Shown in pieces: positions 1 to 7,807 of a stretch of 52,996 bases of DNA; position 1 is the stretch's first letter; each line of letters opens with the position of its first letter. Below the pieces are notes generated by a model. It was given only the letters and a program-made list of their open reading frames with translations, was not told the origin of the DNA and ran no database searches. This DNA comes from Pedobacter nyackensis. Its GTDB lineage: Bacteria > Bacteroidota > Bacteroidia > Sphingobacteriales > Sphingobacteriaceae. Where the stretch lies: positions 1 through 52,996 of the forward strand of contig NZ_FWYB01000022.1 in assembly GCF_900176505.1 (NCBI RefSeq), in the 5' to 3' direction. The position numbers were made by a program, and so were the translations under genes.

Positions 1-1740
1 GTTACCACAATCTCGTTGGAGATTAAGCTTGAGCATGGCATACCATCGGTAACCACCACCGTATACTTACCAGCAATCTTGGCTTCATACGTCGTACCGG
101 TTGCACCTGCAATAGCATTTCCGTCCAGGTACCACTGGTTGCCGGTAACTGCGTCTGAAGTTAATATTACTGAACCACCAGCACAGAAAGTAGTCGTAGT
201 CGTTACCGTTACCCCTGGTGTTGGTGGCAAAGGACTAATCACTACTGAAACGCGTGTTGATGTTTTAGAACAACCACCAGCATTAGTAACTAAAACAGAG
301 TAGTTGCCGGAAGCGGTTGCCGTATACTCTTGGTTAGTTGCGCCAATTATTTCTACTCCTCCTAAATACCATTGATACTTTGCTGCTGGACTGGATGTTA
401 ATTTCACTGTACTTCCTTCACACACTGTTAAACCATCATAAGCAATAGTAGGAGTCAATGGTAACTCAACAACCGTAACCTCAAAATCCTCTGATTGTTG
501 ACTATAACAGCCCAGAGCATTTGCAACAGTAACGGTATACTTTCCAGCCTTAGTAGCATGATATGTACTATTTGTAGCATCGGCAATAATACTTCCATTA
601 AAATACCACTGAAAAACCTCATCATCGGATCCACATGTCAGTACGATACTCCCGCCCTTACAAATAATATTTGATCCATAAATAAAAGGTCTATCCGCCG
701 CTTTATTAACCGTTACTACGACCTCATTGGACTCAATCGAACAACCAAATTCTGAAGAAACAACCACCTTTATTTTCTTCCCATCATCAGTCAAAGGGAT
801 TGCAGAAATTTTAAGCGTTGCATTAGTTGCTCCGGAAATATTTCCACCATCAACAAAGTTCTTCCAAACACCACCGTCTTCATATTGCCATTGATAAGTA
901 TCAGTAGCATTAGAAGTTACTGAATAAACAGCATCAGTTCCTTCACAGACTGGTGTAGCTAATGGTTGACTAACAATTGTTGGTAAAGGATTTACTGTTA
1001 CTACAAATTCCTCAGATACAGGGCTAAAACAACCACTGCCATTGGTAGTAATAACAGTATACCGACCAGCTACTTTTGTCTTGTAAGTTTGGCTAATTGC
1101 ATCTTGAATAACAGATCCATTAAAGTACCATTGATAAGTAATAGCAGCAACAGTGCTTAAAATAGTTACATCTCCATCACATATAGCAGCAGTTCCGGTA
1201 ATGCCAGGTTTAACTGGTAGAGGGTTTACCGTTACGACAATTTCATTGGATACCGGACTGGAGCAACCGCTAACATTAGTTACTATAACGGTATAGCGAC
1301 CAGCCGCTTTTGCATCATAAGTTCTATCTGTTGCAGTCGGTATCACAGATTCATTAAAGTACCATTGGTAACTGGTAGCCAACTCAGATGTTAAAACAGC
1401 AACATCTCCTTCGCAAATAACAGTAGTCCCTGTAATCTCAGGCGCATCTGGCAAAGGATTAACTGTTACGGTTACTGCTTTTGCAGTTCCGGCCTCATTT
1501 TCACAAGTATTATCCCCCTTAACTGTTACAAAATATGTTGTTGTAATAACTGGGCTTACTGAATAAGTTGCTCCTGTGTACAGTTTAGTTGCTAAAGTCG
1601 CATCACTATACCAGTTAAAAACACCATTACTAATCAACGTCCCATCAGCTAAATTAGCTGTTAATTCAGCGGTTTCCCCTTTACATATAGCTTTATCATT
1701 TATGATGATATCCGAAGTAGCAGCTTTCGGATAAACAAAC
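1..1740 (-). repeat. Tandem Ig-like modules in the left giant protein
   Basis: At least six diverged Ig-like units follow each other in the minus-strand frame. Unit starts, marked by NPLP- or SPLP-type linkers followed by a conserved Cys-x-Gly, fall near plus positions 1460, 1230, 990, 710, 450 and 225. Spacing is roughly 230-280 bp. Units share the pattern Cys, Trp-Tyr core and a terminal Gly-Cys, but at DNA level they are more diverged than the repeats of the right-hand giant protein. This suggests older duplication. Confidence 0.7.
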
Positions 1741-4037
1741 AAGAAAAATGTCTTCTTCTCCTTAATACTTCCTTTAGTATTTAGAGTAATCGTAAAAGAA
1801 CCCGGTGCAGTTGGGGTTCCTGTTATTGTTAACTTACCTCCAACAAAACTAGCAGTAAGTCCCGAAGGTAAAGGATCTTGAATCTCCGCTTCAGTACCTC
1901 CGGGCTCCAAAATATATTCAATAGGCGTGATTGAAGAATTTACACAAAGCTCTTGCCTATCAAGCGTATTGTATTTTATATTGTTACAGCCCTCTGTAAG
2001 TGTACCATTTAAACACTCATCATGAGGGTTACTTGGAGCAAGACTGAACTCTGTATTGGTTGCATCGGGATCAGTTACATCTTTAGGACGCATAATACTA
2101 GCTTCAACGCGAATATCCTGTCCTAAAACAGAAGGATCTATGGTACCAACTATGGTATAAGTAACCAGACAATTCGCTGGTAAATCCAGATTAGACTGAT
2201 ACTCATTAATAGTTTGAATTATATTATTTTCAGCACCAGAAGGGTTAGTAAATGAACAACTTACACCATTAAAAGTAACACCTGCAAGGATTTTAAAATC
2301 AAACCTAGCACCAACTACATCACTACCACCACTATTTCTAACCTTTATCTGATAACTTACCTGATTGGGTGTTGCGATGTTAATAGTAGGAATTATACTA
2401 ACAACCTCTAAGTCGGCTACCTTTATGGTAACATTCAAGGGCTTTGCTTCCTCTTTACTAAGAATATAAGCATAGGTATCCATCGCTCTCTCATTACCAA
2501 AACTATATTGCCCCGTACCACTATTTCCCGACATGCTATCATCACTATAGGTCCCCCAAATATGGCCATTGGTCCTGCTCGATATTCCATCAACATTATT
2601 CACTTTTGGGTTCGATATTTCTGTAGAAAGGCCTCCGGAAATGTCACTATCATCCCAATACACCCTATCGCTATACACACTTTCATCAGTACTTGTTGAA
2701 TCCACTTTATATAGGGTTGTATTCTCAGTTAGCTCTATAACAATCCCATTTGGGTTAATTTCCATATCTATAAAGGGGAAATGCACCTCCGCTGAAGCCA
2801 GACTCACCTTAACCTCAGGTACAATTAAACCACCTGGTACGACATTATTGAAAGCATCTCTTCCATCCCATACAATGCTATTTACACCCGCAGCAGCAGG
2901 ACCGTTTAATACCCTATCTTTCCCGCTCCCAAGAGGCAAGGTAATTTTATAAGTCCCGGCCACATTCGCTGTAAAACTTATTATCCCACCTTTCTGACTT
3001 GCTTGTCCAACCGTCCCCTCCGACCCAGTGAATCCAATCCCTGTAATATTTGGAACAATAGCCTCTTTTTTAAGCCAGGTTTTTGATGGAGTAACGCCAT
3101 CAACAGCTACAGGAGCCGTTTCAGGTAAATCAGCAGCAGGTGGACGATAAAACAACTTATGGGTAACCAAATTCCGAAGCGTATCATCCTGAGTACGAGG
3201 ATCCTTGACCTTATCAGCTATAGTAGTTGTATTCAGACTTTTATAAGTCGGATTGCCAGCAGCATCAATGAATCCTCTATTATTTGAAAAAAAAGTAAAG
3301 GCATAACCATTGTTACCATTATTTTTCACTCTATACGCTCTTCCATCCTGTGTTAATACATAATTAACTCCATGATAAGCCTTCGAACTGTTATTAAGAT
3401 CTTTTGAAAGTCTTAAATTAAAAACATTGGTGTATACTCTACCATATATCCAATTACTACCGGCTGCATCACAAACAGAAATATCCCATGCAGAAATTAA
3501 AGCTACGGAATTGGATTGACTCCAACTGGACTTTGCCAAAATATCTTCTGCGTCTGGTTCAGAAGTCCCAGGAGGTATAAATTCAATCTTCCAAACGCCT
3601 CCATCACCAGCTCCTACCTGAAAAGAAAAAGGCTTATAACGATTACCCCCAGCTCCTTGAGTCGGAAATCTGGGCCCCGCTAGCTCTTCAGTTCTACTAG
3701 CAATTACTCCTAGAGTAGTTGTATTTTGAACACCGGACGGCGATGTATATCGAATCCTGCTATTTCCTTTTCCTTGAGAACTGGAAGCAAGATTGATGTA
3801 TTCACCAACATTGGCATAGACATAATGCGTTCCTGAAGTTTTAAAAGGAAAATATGCAGATGGGCTACCTGTACTAGAATATAAAAAGGCCCTGTTTCCC
3901 TGAGCTCCTACTGGATACAAATCCCTGCTCCCATCAGCAAAAGCACCAGGCAAGTTGATCAATAAACAAAAAAGTAAAAAAAGACAGTAGATACTCCTGT
4001 GAAGCGAAACAAAACCAGGCATGAACGTCTTTAACAT
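1..4037 (-). CDS. Giant secreted Ig-like repeat surface protein, N-terminal part (C-terminus off the left edge)
   Basis: An uninterrupted minus-strand frame starts at ATG 4037 (a second in-frame ATG lies at 4022) and is still open at base 1, giving 1345 visible residues. It begins with a signal peptide (hydrophobic LFLLFCLLINL, then Ala-rich cleavage region near residue 35). Residues of about 40-530 are a unique region seen in large Bacteroidota exoproteins. About 530-640 resemble a DUF11/CARDB-like repeat, followed by a putative Ig domain. From about residue 770 there are at least six Ig-like modules of roughly 75-90 residues, recognisable by a C-x-G start, a central YQWYFNG-type core and a TYTVTVTN-x-x-GC end. 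Such proteins are usually exported by the type IX system and end in a C-terminal sorting or gliding-associated domain, which is outside the window. Role inferred: adhesion or surface structure. Family assignment is firm, function is not. Confidence 0.85.
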   Translation of the reverse strand, partial: MLKTFMPGFVSLHRSIYCLFLLFCLLINLPGAFADGSRDLYPVGAQGNRAFLYSSTGSPSAYFPFKTSGTHYVYANVGEYINLASSSQGKGNSRIRYTSPSGVQNTTTLGVIASRTEELAGPRFPTQGAGGNRYKPFSFQVGAGDGGVWKIEFIPPGTSEPDAEDILAKSSWSQSNSVALISAWDISVCDAAGSNWIYGRVYTNVFNLRLSKDLNNSSKAYHGVNYVLTQDGRAYRVKNNGNNGYAFTFFSNNRGFIDAAGNPTYKSLNTTTIADKVKDPRTQDDTLRNLVTHKLFYRPPAADLPETAPVAVDGVTPSKTWLKKEAIVPNITGIGFTGSEGTVGQASQKGGIISFTANVAGTYKITLPLGSGKDRVLNGPAAAGVNSIVWDGRDAFNNVVPGGLIVPEVKVSLASAEVHFPFIDMEINPNGIVIELTENTTLYKVDSTSTDESVYSDRVYWDDSDISGGLSTEISNPKVNNVDGISSRTNGHIWGTYSDDSMSGNSGTGQYSFGNERAMDTYAYILSKEEAKPLNVTIKVADLEVVSIIPTINIATPNQVSYQIKVRNSGGSDVVGARFDFKILAGVTFNGVSCSFTNPSGAENNIIQTINEYQSNLDLPANCLVTYTIVGTIDPSVLGQDIRVEASIMRPKDVTDPDATNTEFSLAPSNPHDECLNGTLTEGCNNIKYNTLDRQELCVNSSITPIEYILEPGGTEAEIQDPLPSGLTASFVGGKLTITGTPTAPGSFTITLNTKGSIKEKKTFFLFVYPKAATSDIIINDKAICKGETAELTANLADGTLISNGVFNWYSDATLATKLYTGATYSVSPVITTTYFVTVKGDNTCENEAGTAKAVTVTVNPLPDAPEITGTTVICEGDVAVLTSELATSYQWYFNESVIPTATDRTYDAKAAGRYTVIVTNVSGCSSPVSNEIVVTVNPLPVKPGITGTAAICDGDVTILSTVAAITYQWYFNGSVIQDAISQTYKTKVAGRYTVITTNGSGCFSPVSEEFVVTVNPLPTIVSQPLATPVCEGTDAVYSVTSNATDTYQWQYEDGGVWKNFVDGGNISGATNATLKISAIPLTDDGKKIKVVVSSEFGCSIESNEVVVTVNKAADRPFIYGSNIICKGGSIVLTCGSDDEVFQWYFNGSIIADATNSTYHATKAGKYTVTVANALGCYSQQSEDFEVTVVELPLTPTIAYDGLTVCEGSTVKLTSSPAAKYQWYLGGVEIIGATNQEYTATASGNYSVLVTNAGGCSKTSTRVSVVISPLPPTPGVTVTTTTTFCAGGSVILTSDAVTGNQWYLDGNAIAGATGTTYEAKIAGKYTVVVTDGMPCSSLISNEIVV

Positions 4038-4576
4038 AGCAAGTATTTATACTAATTTTCTTAAAAGTGTAATCGTGTTTACCTCCAGCAAATTAGTTAG
4101 AATTTATGTCATTTCTAAAAAAAACTGATTCAAAAGACCACTTTTTAATAACAATTAGGCCAAAAATTATCAACACTGAGAAAAACTGCACAAATAAGCA
4201 ACTAAAGGCACAAAATAAATTCAAAAAACAAACCAATAAGTTAAAATCACATTTTTGACCGTGTAAATTTGAGTAATTATTTCCACAAAACGTAGACTTA
4301 AATTTCAATTTTGAAATTATAATTACTATGCCAATAAAAACGAACAACTATAAAAATGCACAAAATGAACAAAAACCAAGAGCATTTGCAATAAAATCAA
4401 GCCATAAAAAAACAGAATCAGACAACAAATAAACTAAAAAGAAATAAACACACTTAAATAGCAAATACAACAAAAAGCACATGAATTTTCATCCATGAAA
4501 CCTATAAAAAGCTTAACCTTCATTGCGATTTTTTTGATAAAAAAAATGATTAATTTTAGGTATAAACCATAAAAAA
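4038..4576. other. AT-rich intergenic region without a convincing gene
   Basis: This 539-bp stretch separates the divergently transcribed giant protein (-) and DinB-like gene (+), so it must hold both promoters. It is very A/T-rich with A-tracts throughout. A minus-strand frame of 84 codons (4093-4347) is low-complexity and is not supported as a gene. A TTTG at 4533-4536 and TAATTTTA at 4551-4558 resemble Bacteroidetes promoter boxes, but only 14 bp separate them. I see no RNA gene or clear hairpin. Confidence 0.5.
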
Positions 4577-5059
4577 ATGAAAAGAGCAATTTCTTATGTT
4601 GAAGCTATCTTTAGCCTGAACGATCGGTTATTTATCAATGCATTGGAAGGCCTGTCCGATGAACAGATGAAGGAAAGAGTAAGTGAGCACAACAACCCCA
4701 TTAACTGGATAGCTACGCACACAGTTTGGGCAAGGTTCAATACCTGTCTTTTTTTGGGAAAATCCGTACAAAACCCATATAGCGGGATGTTTGAAAACTT
4801 CAAAGCATACGACCCTTCAATCCCATTACCTTCCTTAACGGAGATTAAAGACGAATGGAGAAAAGCAACGGAATTATTAAAGCAAGCTTTTGCTGAAGTT
4901 ACCGATGAACAACTGGCAGCTGACAGTCCGCTTAAAAACCCAACAGGTGATTTTTCAAATGGTGGCACCATTGCTTTTTTAGCCCAACACGAAAGCTATG
5001 ACATCGGTCAAATCGCTTTCCTTAAAAAACTCCACACCCAACAAGCTATGGCCTATTAA
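4577..5059 (+). CDS. DinB-like four-helix-bundle protein
   Basis: The 160-residue product matches the DinB/YfiT-like superfamily of metal-binding four-helix bundles, with normal length. The first metal-ligand His is visible in NWIATHTVW (H48) and the second in LAQHES (H138). The usual third ligand, the His of an HExxHxGQ-type motif, is Asp here (D142 in SYDIGQI), so metal binding may be altered. Family members act in small-thiol-dependent or stress-related chemistry, but most have no assigned reaction, and none can be given here. The ATG is preceded by an A-rich stretch and no Shine-Dalgarno, as usual in this phylum. The gene lies 35 bp ahead of the VOC gene on the same strand, so the two probably share a transcript ending at the 5547-5580 terminator. 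Confidence 0.8.
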   Translation: MKRAISYVEAIFSLNDRLFINALEGLSDEQMKERVSEHNNPINWIATHTVWARFNTCLFLGKSVQNPYSGMFENFKAYDPSIPLPSLTEIKDEWRKATELLKQAFAEVTDEQLAADSPLKNPTGDFSNGGTIAFLAQHESYDIGQIAFLKKLHTQQAMAY

Positions 5060-5094
5060 AATCAGTAAATCAATCATTATTAAAACAATCAATT

Positions 5095-5538
5095 ATGGCA
5101 ACCGTAAACGCGTATTTAACTTTTAACGGAAACTGCGAAGCAGCATTCCTGTTTTACAAATCAGTATTTGGTGGCGAATTTCCATATATCGGAAGGTACA
5201 AAGATATGCCGCCAACCGACGACCAACATTGCCCTCCCGGAGAGGAAGAGAAGATCATGCACGTTTCTCTGCCAATCAGTAAAGAAACCATGTTAATGGG
5301 AAGTGATTCATCTGAATCATTTGGAGGAAAAACGATCGTTGGAAACAACATATCGCTATCACTAAACGTAGAAAGTAAAGAAGAGGCCGACAAGCTATTC
5401 AAAGCACTAACTGTAGGCGGACAAGTAACTATGCCTATGAACGACACTTTCTGGGGTGCCTATTTTGGTATGTTCACAGATCAGTTTGGGATCAACTGGA
5501 TGATCAACTACGACACTCAGGAAAAACCAAAACCATAA
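5095..5538 (+). CDS. PhnB-like VOC-superfamily protein
   Basis: This 147-residue protein has the PhnB / glyoxalase-bleomycin-resistance-like fold signature: an N-terminal YLTFNGNCEAAFLFYKSVFGG strand-helix unit and a C-terminal WGAYFGMFTDQFGINWMINY unit, which are the two beta-alpha-beta-beta-beta halves of a single VOC module. Length is typical. The family contains dioxygenases, isomerases, resistance proteins and many uncharacterised members, and nothing here fixes a substrate. It follows the DinB-like gene by 35 bp, a pairing often seen in Bacteroidota, and is followed directly by a hairpin terminator. Family call is secure, function unknown. Confidence 0.85.
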   Translation: MATVNAYLTFNGNCEAAFLFYKSVFGGEFPYIGRYKDMPPTDDQHCPPGEEEKIMHVSLPISKETMLMGSDSSESFGGKTIVGNNISLSLNVESKEEADKLFKALTVGGQVTMPMNDTFWGAYFGMFTDQFGINWMINYDTQEKPKP

Positions 5539-5546
5539 AACAACAA

Positions 5547-5580
5547 CAGCCTGCAGGTTAATCCCCTGCAGGCTGCTTTT
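5547..5580. terminator. Hairpin terminator between convergent genes
   Basis: An 11-bp perfect stem (5547-5557 pairing with 5565-5575; core CAGCCTGCAGG) with a 7-base loop is followed on the plus strand by TTTT at 5577-5580. It sits between the stop of the VOC gene (+) and the stop of the GH35 gene (-). The minus-strand side has only an interrupted T-rich tail, so it is stronger for the plus strand but may serve both. Confidence 0.8.
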
Positions 5581-5595
5581 CAAAAAAAAGTATTA

Positions 5596-7455
5596 CTACA
5601 ACCCTTTCTCTGGCCTTAATTCTTCCAAAATCGGCGTTTCAATTGATTTAACGCTTTTCTGAAGCACATCATTCTTTTGTTCAAAAATCACAATATCATT
5701 TTTACCGGATTTCAACCAGCAACCTGGTACATACAGTGTTTGCTGTGGACCAACGCTCCAGTAACGGCCAATATTGATACCATTGATAAACACAACACCT
5801 TTACCCCAATCCCGCATATCTAAAAAGGTATCCCCTGTTTTAGTCAGGTTAAATGAACCTTGATAAATCGCTGGTCTACCTGCGGTAGCCGTGTTTTTGG
5901 CAGCAGTTAGGTTTGGTACAACATCCATAGGTAGTTTATACATATCCCAGTTATCCGTGATAGTCTGCCCATTAATAATAACTGGAGAAATGATGCCTTT
6001 GGTACTGTTTATAATTTTAGCGCCGTAGTTGATGCGTCCCATGTTTTCAACCACGATATCTAGTGTCGCATTAAATGGAATATCTATTTCACACTCATAT
6101 CTTTTGTAATAACTATTCAGTTCGGCTACTTTAACCCCATTTACGTATACCAAAGCGTAATCTCTTAACCCATTCAGCTCCAATTTACCACTAATAGGCT
6201 GGTTAAACTTTTTGCTATACCATACATAACCATGTCCCTGGTTTAATTCTTCAAAACTTAAAGGCTTATCCGCATTAACAGGAGTGATTTTATTTTTCAA
6301 ATCTTCCAGGTCTACTGCTTTGCTCAACACAATATTAGGAATGGTAATAATCGGTGTTTTAGCTGGTACAGCTGGTGTTTCTGGTTTCTTAAGCAATTCA
6401 CGTAAAGCATTATACTTTTCCGTTGCCCAACCTGCTTCACTAATCGGCGCATCATAATCATAACTGGTTAGATCCGGCTGAATATCATGTTTATTATCGT
6501 AATTAGCCCCCGAAGTAAAACCGAAGTTTGTACCACCATGTACCATATAGTAATTGAAGGAAACGTTGTTATCCAGATATTTTTGTGTTTGCTTTACAGT
6601 GCTCTCAGTCTTAACTTTTGGAAATGGTTCTGCCCAATGATCCAACCACCCTGGGTAAAACTCAGCTACCATATAAGGACCTTTTCCGTCATTAAATTTA
6701 TTAACAACATCTTTTAATTTCGTAATATCACCCTCTCCATTTGCAGTGGGCAAAGCACCCGGTAAAGCACCACCTTCAAACAACCAGCTTCCATCAGAAG
6801 TAAAGAAAGGCACATTAAAACCAACATCTTTCAATTGCTGGAATACTGCGGCACTGTATTTTTTATGATCTTCCAGAGGGATGTCTTTGCGTTGAGCTAC
6901 ATATGAACCAAACTCATTCTCTCCCTGCACCATAATGATCGGACCTCCATTGGTTACCAATAGATTTTTCACCTGACCATAAAGCGCAGTAAAATAAGCT
7001 TTTGTTGCAGCCAGATATTGAGGGTTATTTCCTCTGATCACCATATTCGGCACTTTTTGTAAGAACCATGGATACCCACCAAATTCCCACTCAGCACATA
7101 CATAGGGACCTGGACGTAAAATCACAAGAAGACCTTCCTCCTGCGCTATTTTAATGTATTCTGCAATATTTTTATTGTCGGATTTAAAATCCCAAACGCC
7201 CGGAGCAGTTTCATGATAATTCCAGAAAACATAGGTCGCAACTGCATTTAAACCCATTGCCTTCATCATTTTTAAACGATGGCGCCAGTAAGGTTTTGGA
7301 ATGCGCGCATAATGCATTTCGCCACTATGAATTTGAATGGACTTTCCATCTAAAACGAAATTGCCATCAGCAATGGCAAAAGTGTGTTTCACTTGAGCAT
7401 TAACACTTATTGCTAAGGTTAACAGCAAAAATGAAACAAAAAGGTATTTTTTCAT
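5596..7455 (-). CDS. GH35 beta-galactosidase, secreted
   Basis: The 619-residue protein is a glycoside hydrolase family 35 enzyme, which removes terminal beta-galactose from oligo- or polysaccharides with retention. A signal peptide covers residues 1-20 (cleavage before Gln21), so it acts in the periplasm or outside. The TIM-barrel spans about 30-340. The GENEFGSY motif places the acid/base Glu at E181, and the VAEFYPGW motif places the nucleophile at E265; spacing fits the family. Beta-sandwich jelly-roll domains follow to the C-terminus, where GWGKGVVFINGxNIGRYW-like sequence is typical. It is the last gene of locus A, 352 bp downstream of the six-hairpin glycosidase gene. That gap holds palindromes that may be operators, so it may have its own promoter. 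Galactan-like glycans are a plausible substrate (inference). Confidence 0.93.
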   Translation of the reverse strand: MKKYLFVSFLLLTLAISVNAQVKHTFAIADGNFVLDGKSIQIHSGEMHYARIPKPYWRHRLKMMKAMGLNAVATYVFWNYHETAPGVWDFKSDNKNIAEYIKIAQEEGLLVILRPGPYVCAEWEFGGYPWFLQKVPNMVIRGNNPQYLAATKAYFTALYGQVKNLLVTNGGPIIMVQGENEFGSYVAQRKDIPLEDHKKYSAAVFQQLKDVGFNVPFFTSDGSWLFEGGALPGALPTANGEGDITKLKDVVNKFNDGKGPYMVAEFYPGWLDHWAEPFPKVKTESTVKQTQKYLDNNVSFNYYMVHGGTNFGFTSGANYDNKHDIQPDLTSYDYDAPISEAGWATEKYNALRELLKKPETPAVPAKTPIITIPNIVLSKAVDLEDLKNKITPVNADKPLSFEELNQGHGYVWYSKKFNQPISGKLELNGLRDYALVYVNGVKVAELNSYYKRYECEIDIPFNATLDIVVENMGRINYGAKIINSTKGIISPVIINGQTITDNWDMYKLPMDVVPNLTAAKNTATAGRPAIYQGSFNLTKTGDTFLDMRDWGKGVVFINGINIGRYWSVGPQQTLYVPGCWLKSGKNDIVIFEQKNDVLQKSVKSIETPILEELRPEKGL

Positions 7456-7807
7456 TGTGTATTTAAATTAGGTGTTTCAAGGTGTTCGTCTCAAAGGTTT
7501 ATTTGGTTTCATCAATAATATTACGTTGTCAAGCGCATTTAAAAGAAAAATCCTCACGATGATTTAACACAAACGTTTGCAAAACAATGTCTGAATAAAC
7601 GAACAACAATATTTAAAGCTAAATAAATATATCCCAAATAGATCACTGTACATCCCCTAATTCTTTTACACGTCCGTAATATCTCACCTAAAAAAAATGC
7701 ATTTGCATTTTTAAAAACAAATTAAAAAAATATCACTACGCAAACGTTTTACTTAACGATTCTGAGCTGATAATGATATTAATCAGGAAGCTCGAACCAA
7801 AAGCAAT
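7456..7807. other. 352-bp intergenic region with palindromes upstream of the GH35 gene
   Basis: There is no coding sequence. The region holds a perfect 10-bp palindrome CAAACGTTTG (7570-7579), a second CAAACGTTT box (7741-7749) and a close inverted repeat with 9-bp arms AAAAATGCA / TGCATTTTT (7693-7701 and 7704-7712). CG-centred palindromes of this kind are typical operators of LacI-type regulators. Both boxes lie upstream of the GH35 start on the minus strand. Confidence 0.5.
7570..7579. promoter_or_regulatory. Candidate operator CAAACGTTTG
   Basis: A perfect CG-centred palindrome lies 115 bp upstream of the GH35 start codon, with a related CAAACGTTT half-perfect copy at 7741-7749. The form suits a LacI-family repressor. 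No LacI gene is in the window, and the nearby regulator is GntR with a LacI-like sensor, so the binding protein is unknown. Confidence 0.35.

Noticed and set aside
2508..2952. Overlapping plus-strand frames within the left giant gene
   Set aside because: They lie antisense to a continuous minus-strand coding frame with clear Ig-type domains, and their products resemble nothing.
4093..4347. An 84-codon minus-strand frame upstream of the left giant protein
   Set aside because: Low-complexity Phe/Ile/Leu-rich product from an AT-rich gap, no family resemblance and no supporting start context.
4533..4558. TTTG / TAATTTTA as the promoter of the DinB-like gene
   Set aside because: Spacing of 14 bp is well below the usual 17-23 bp.
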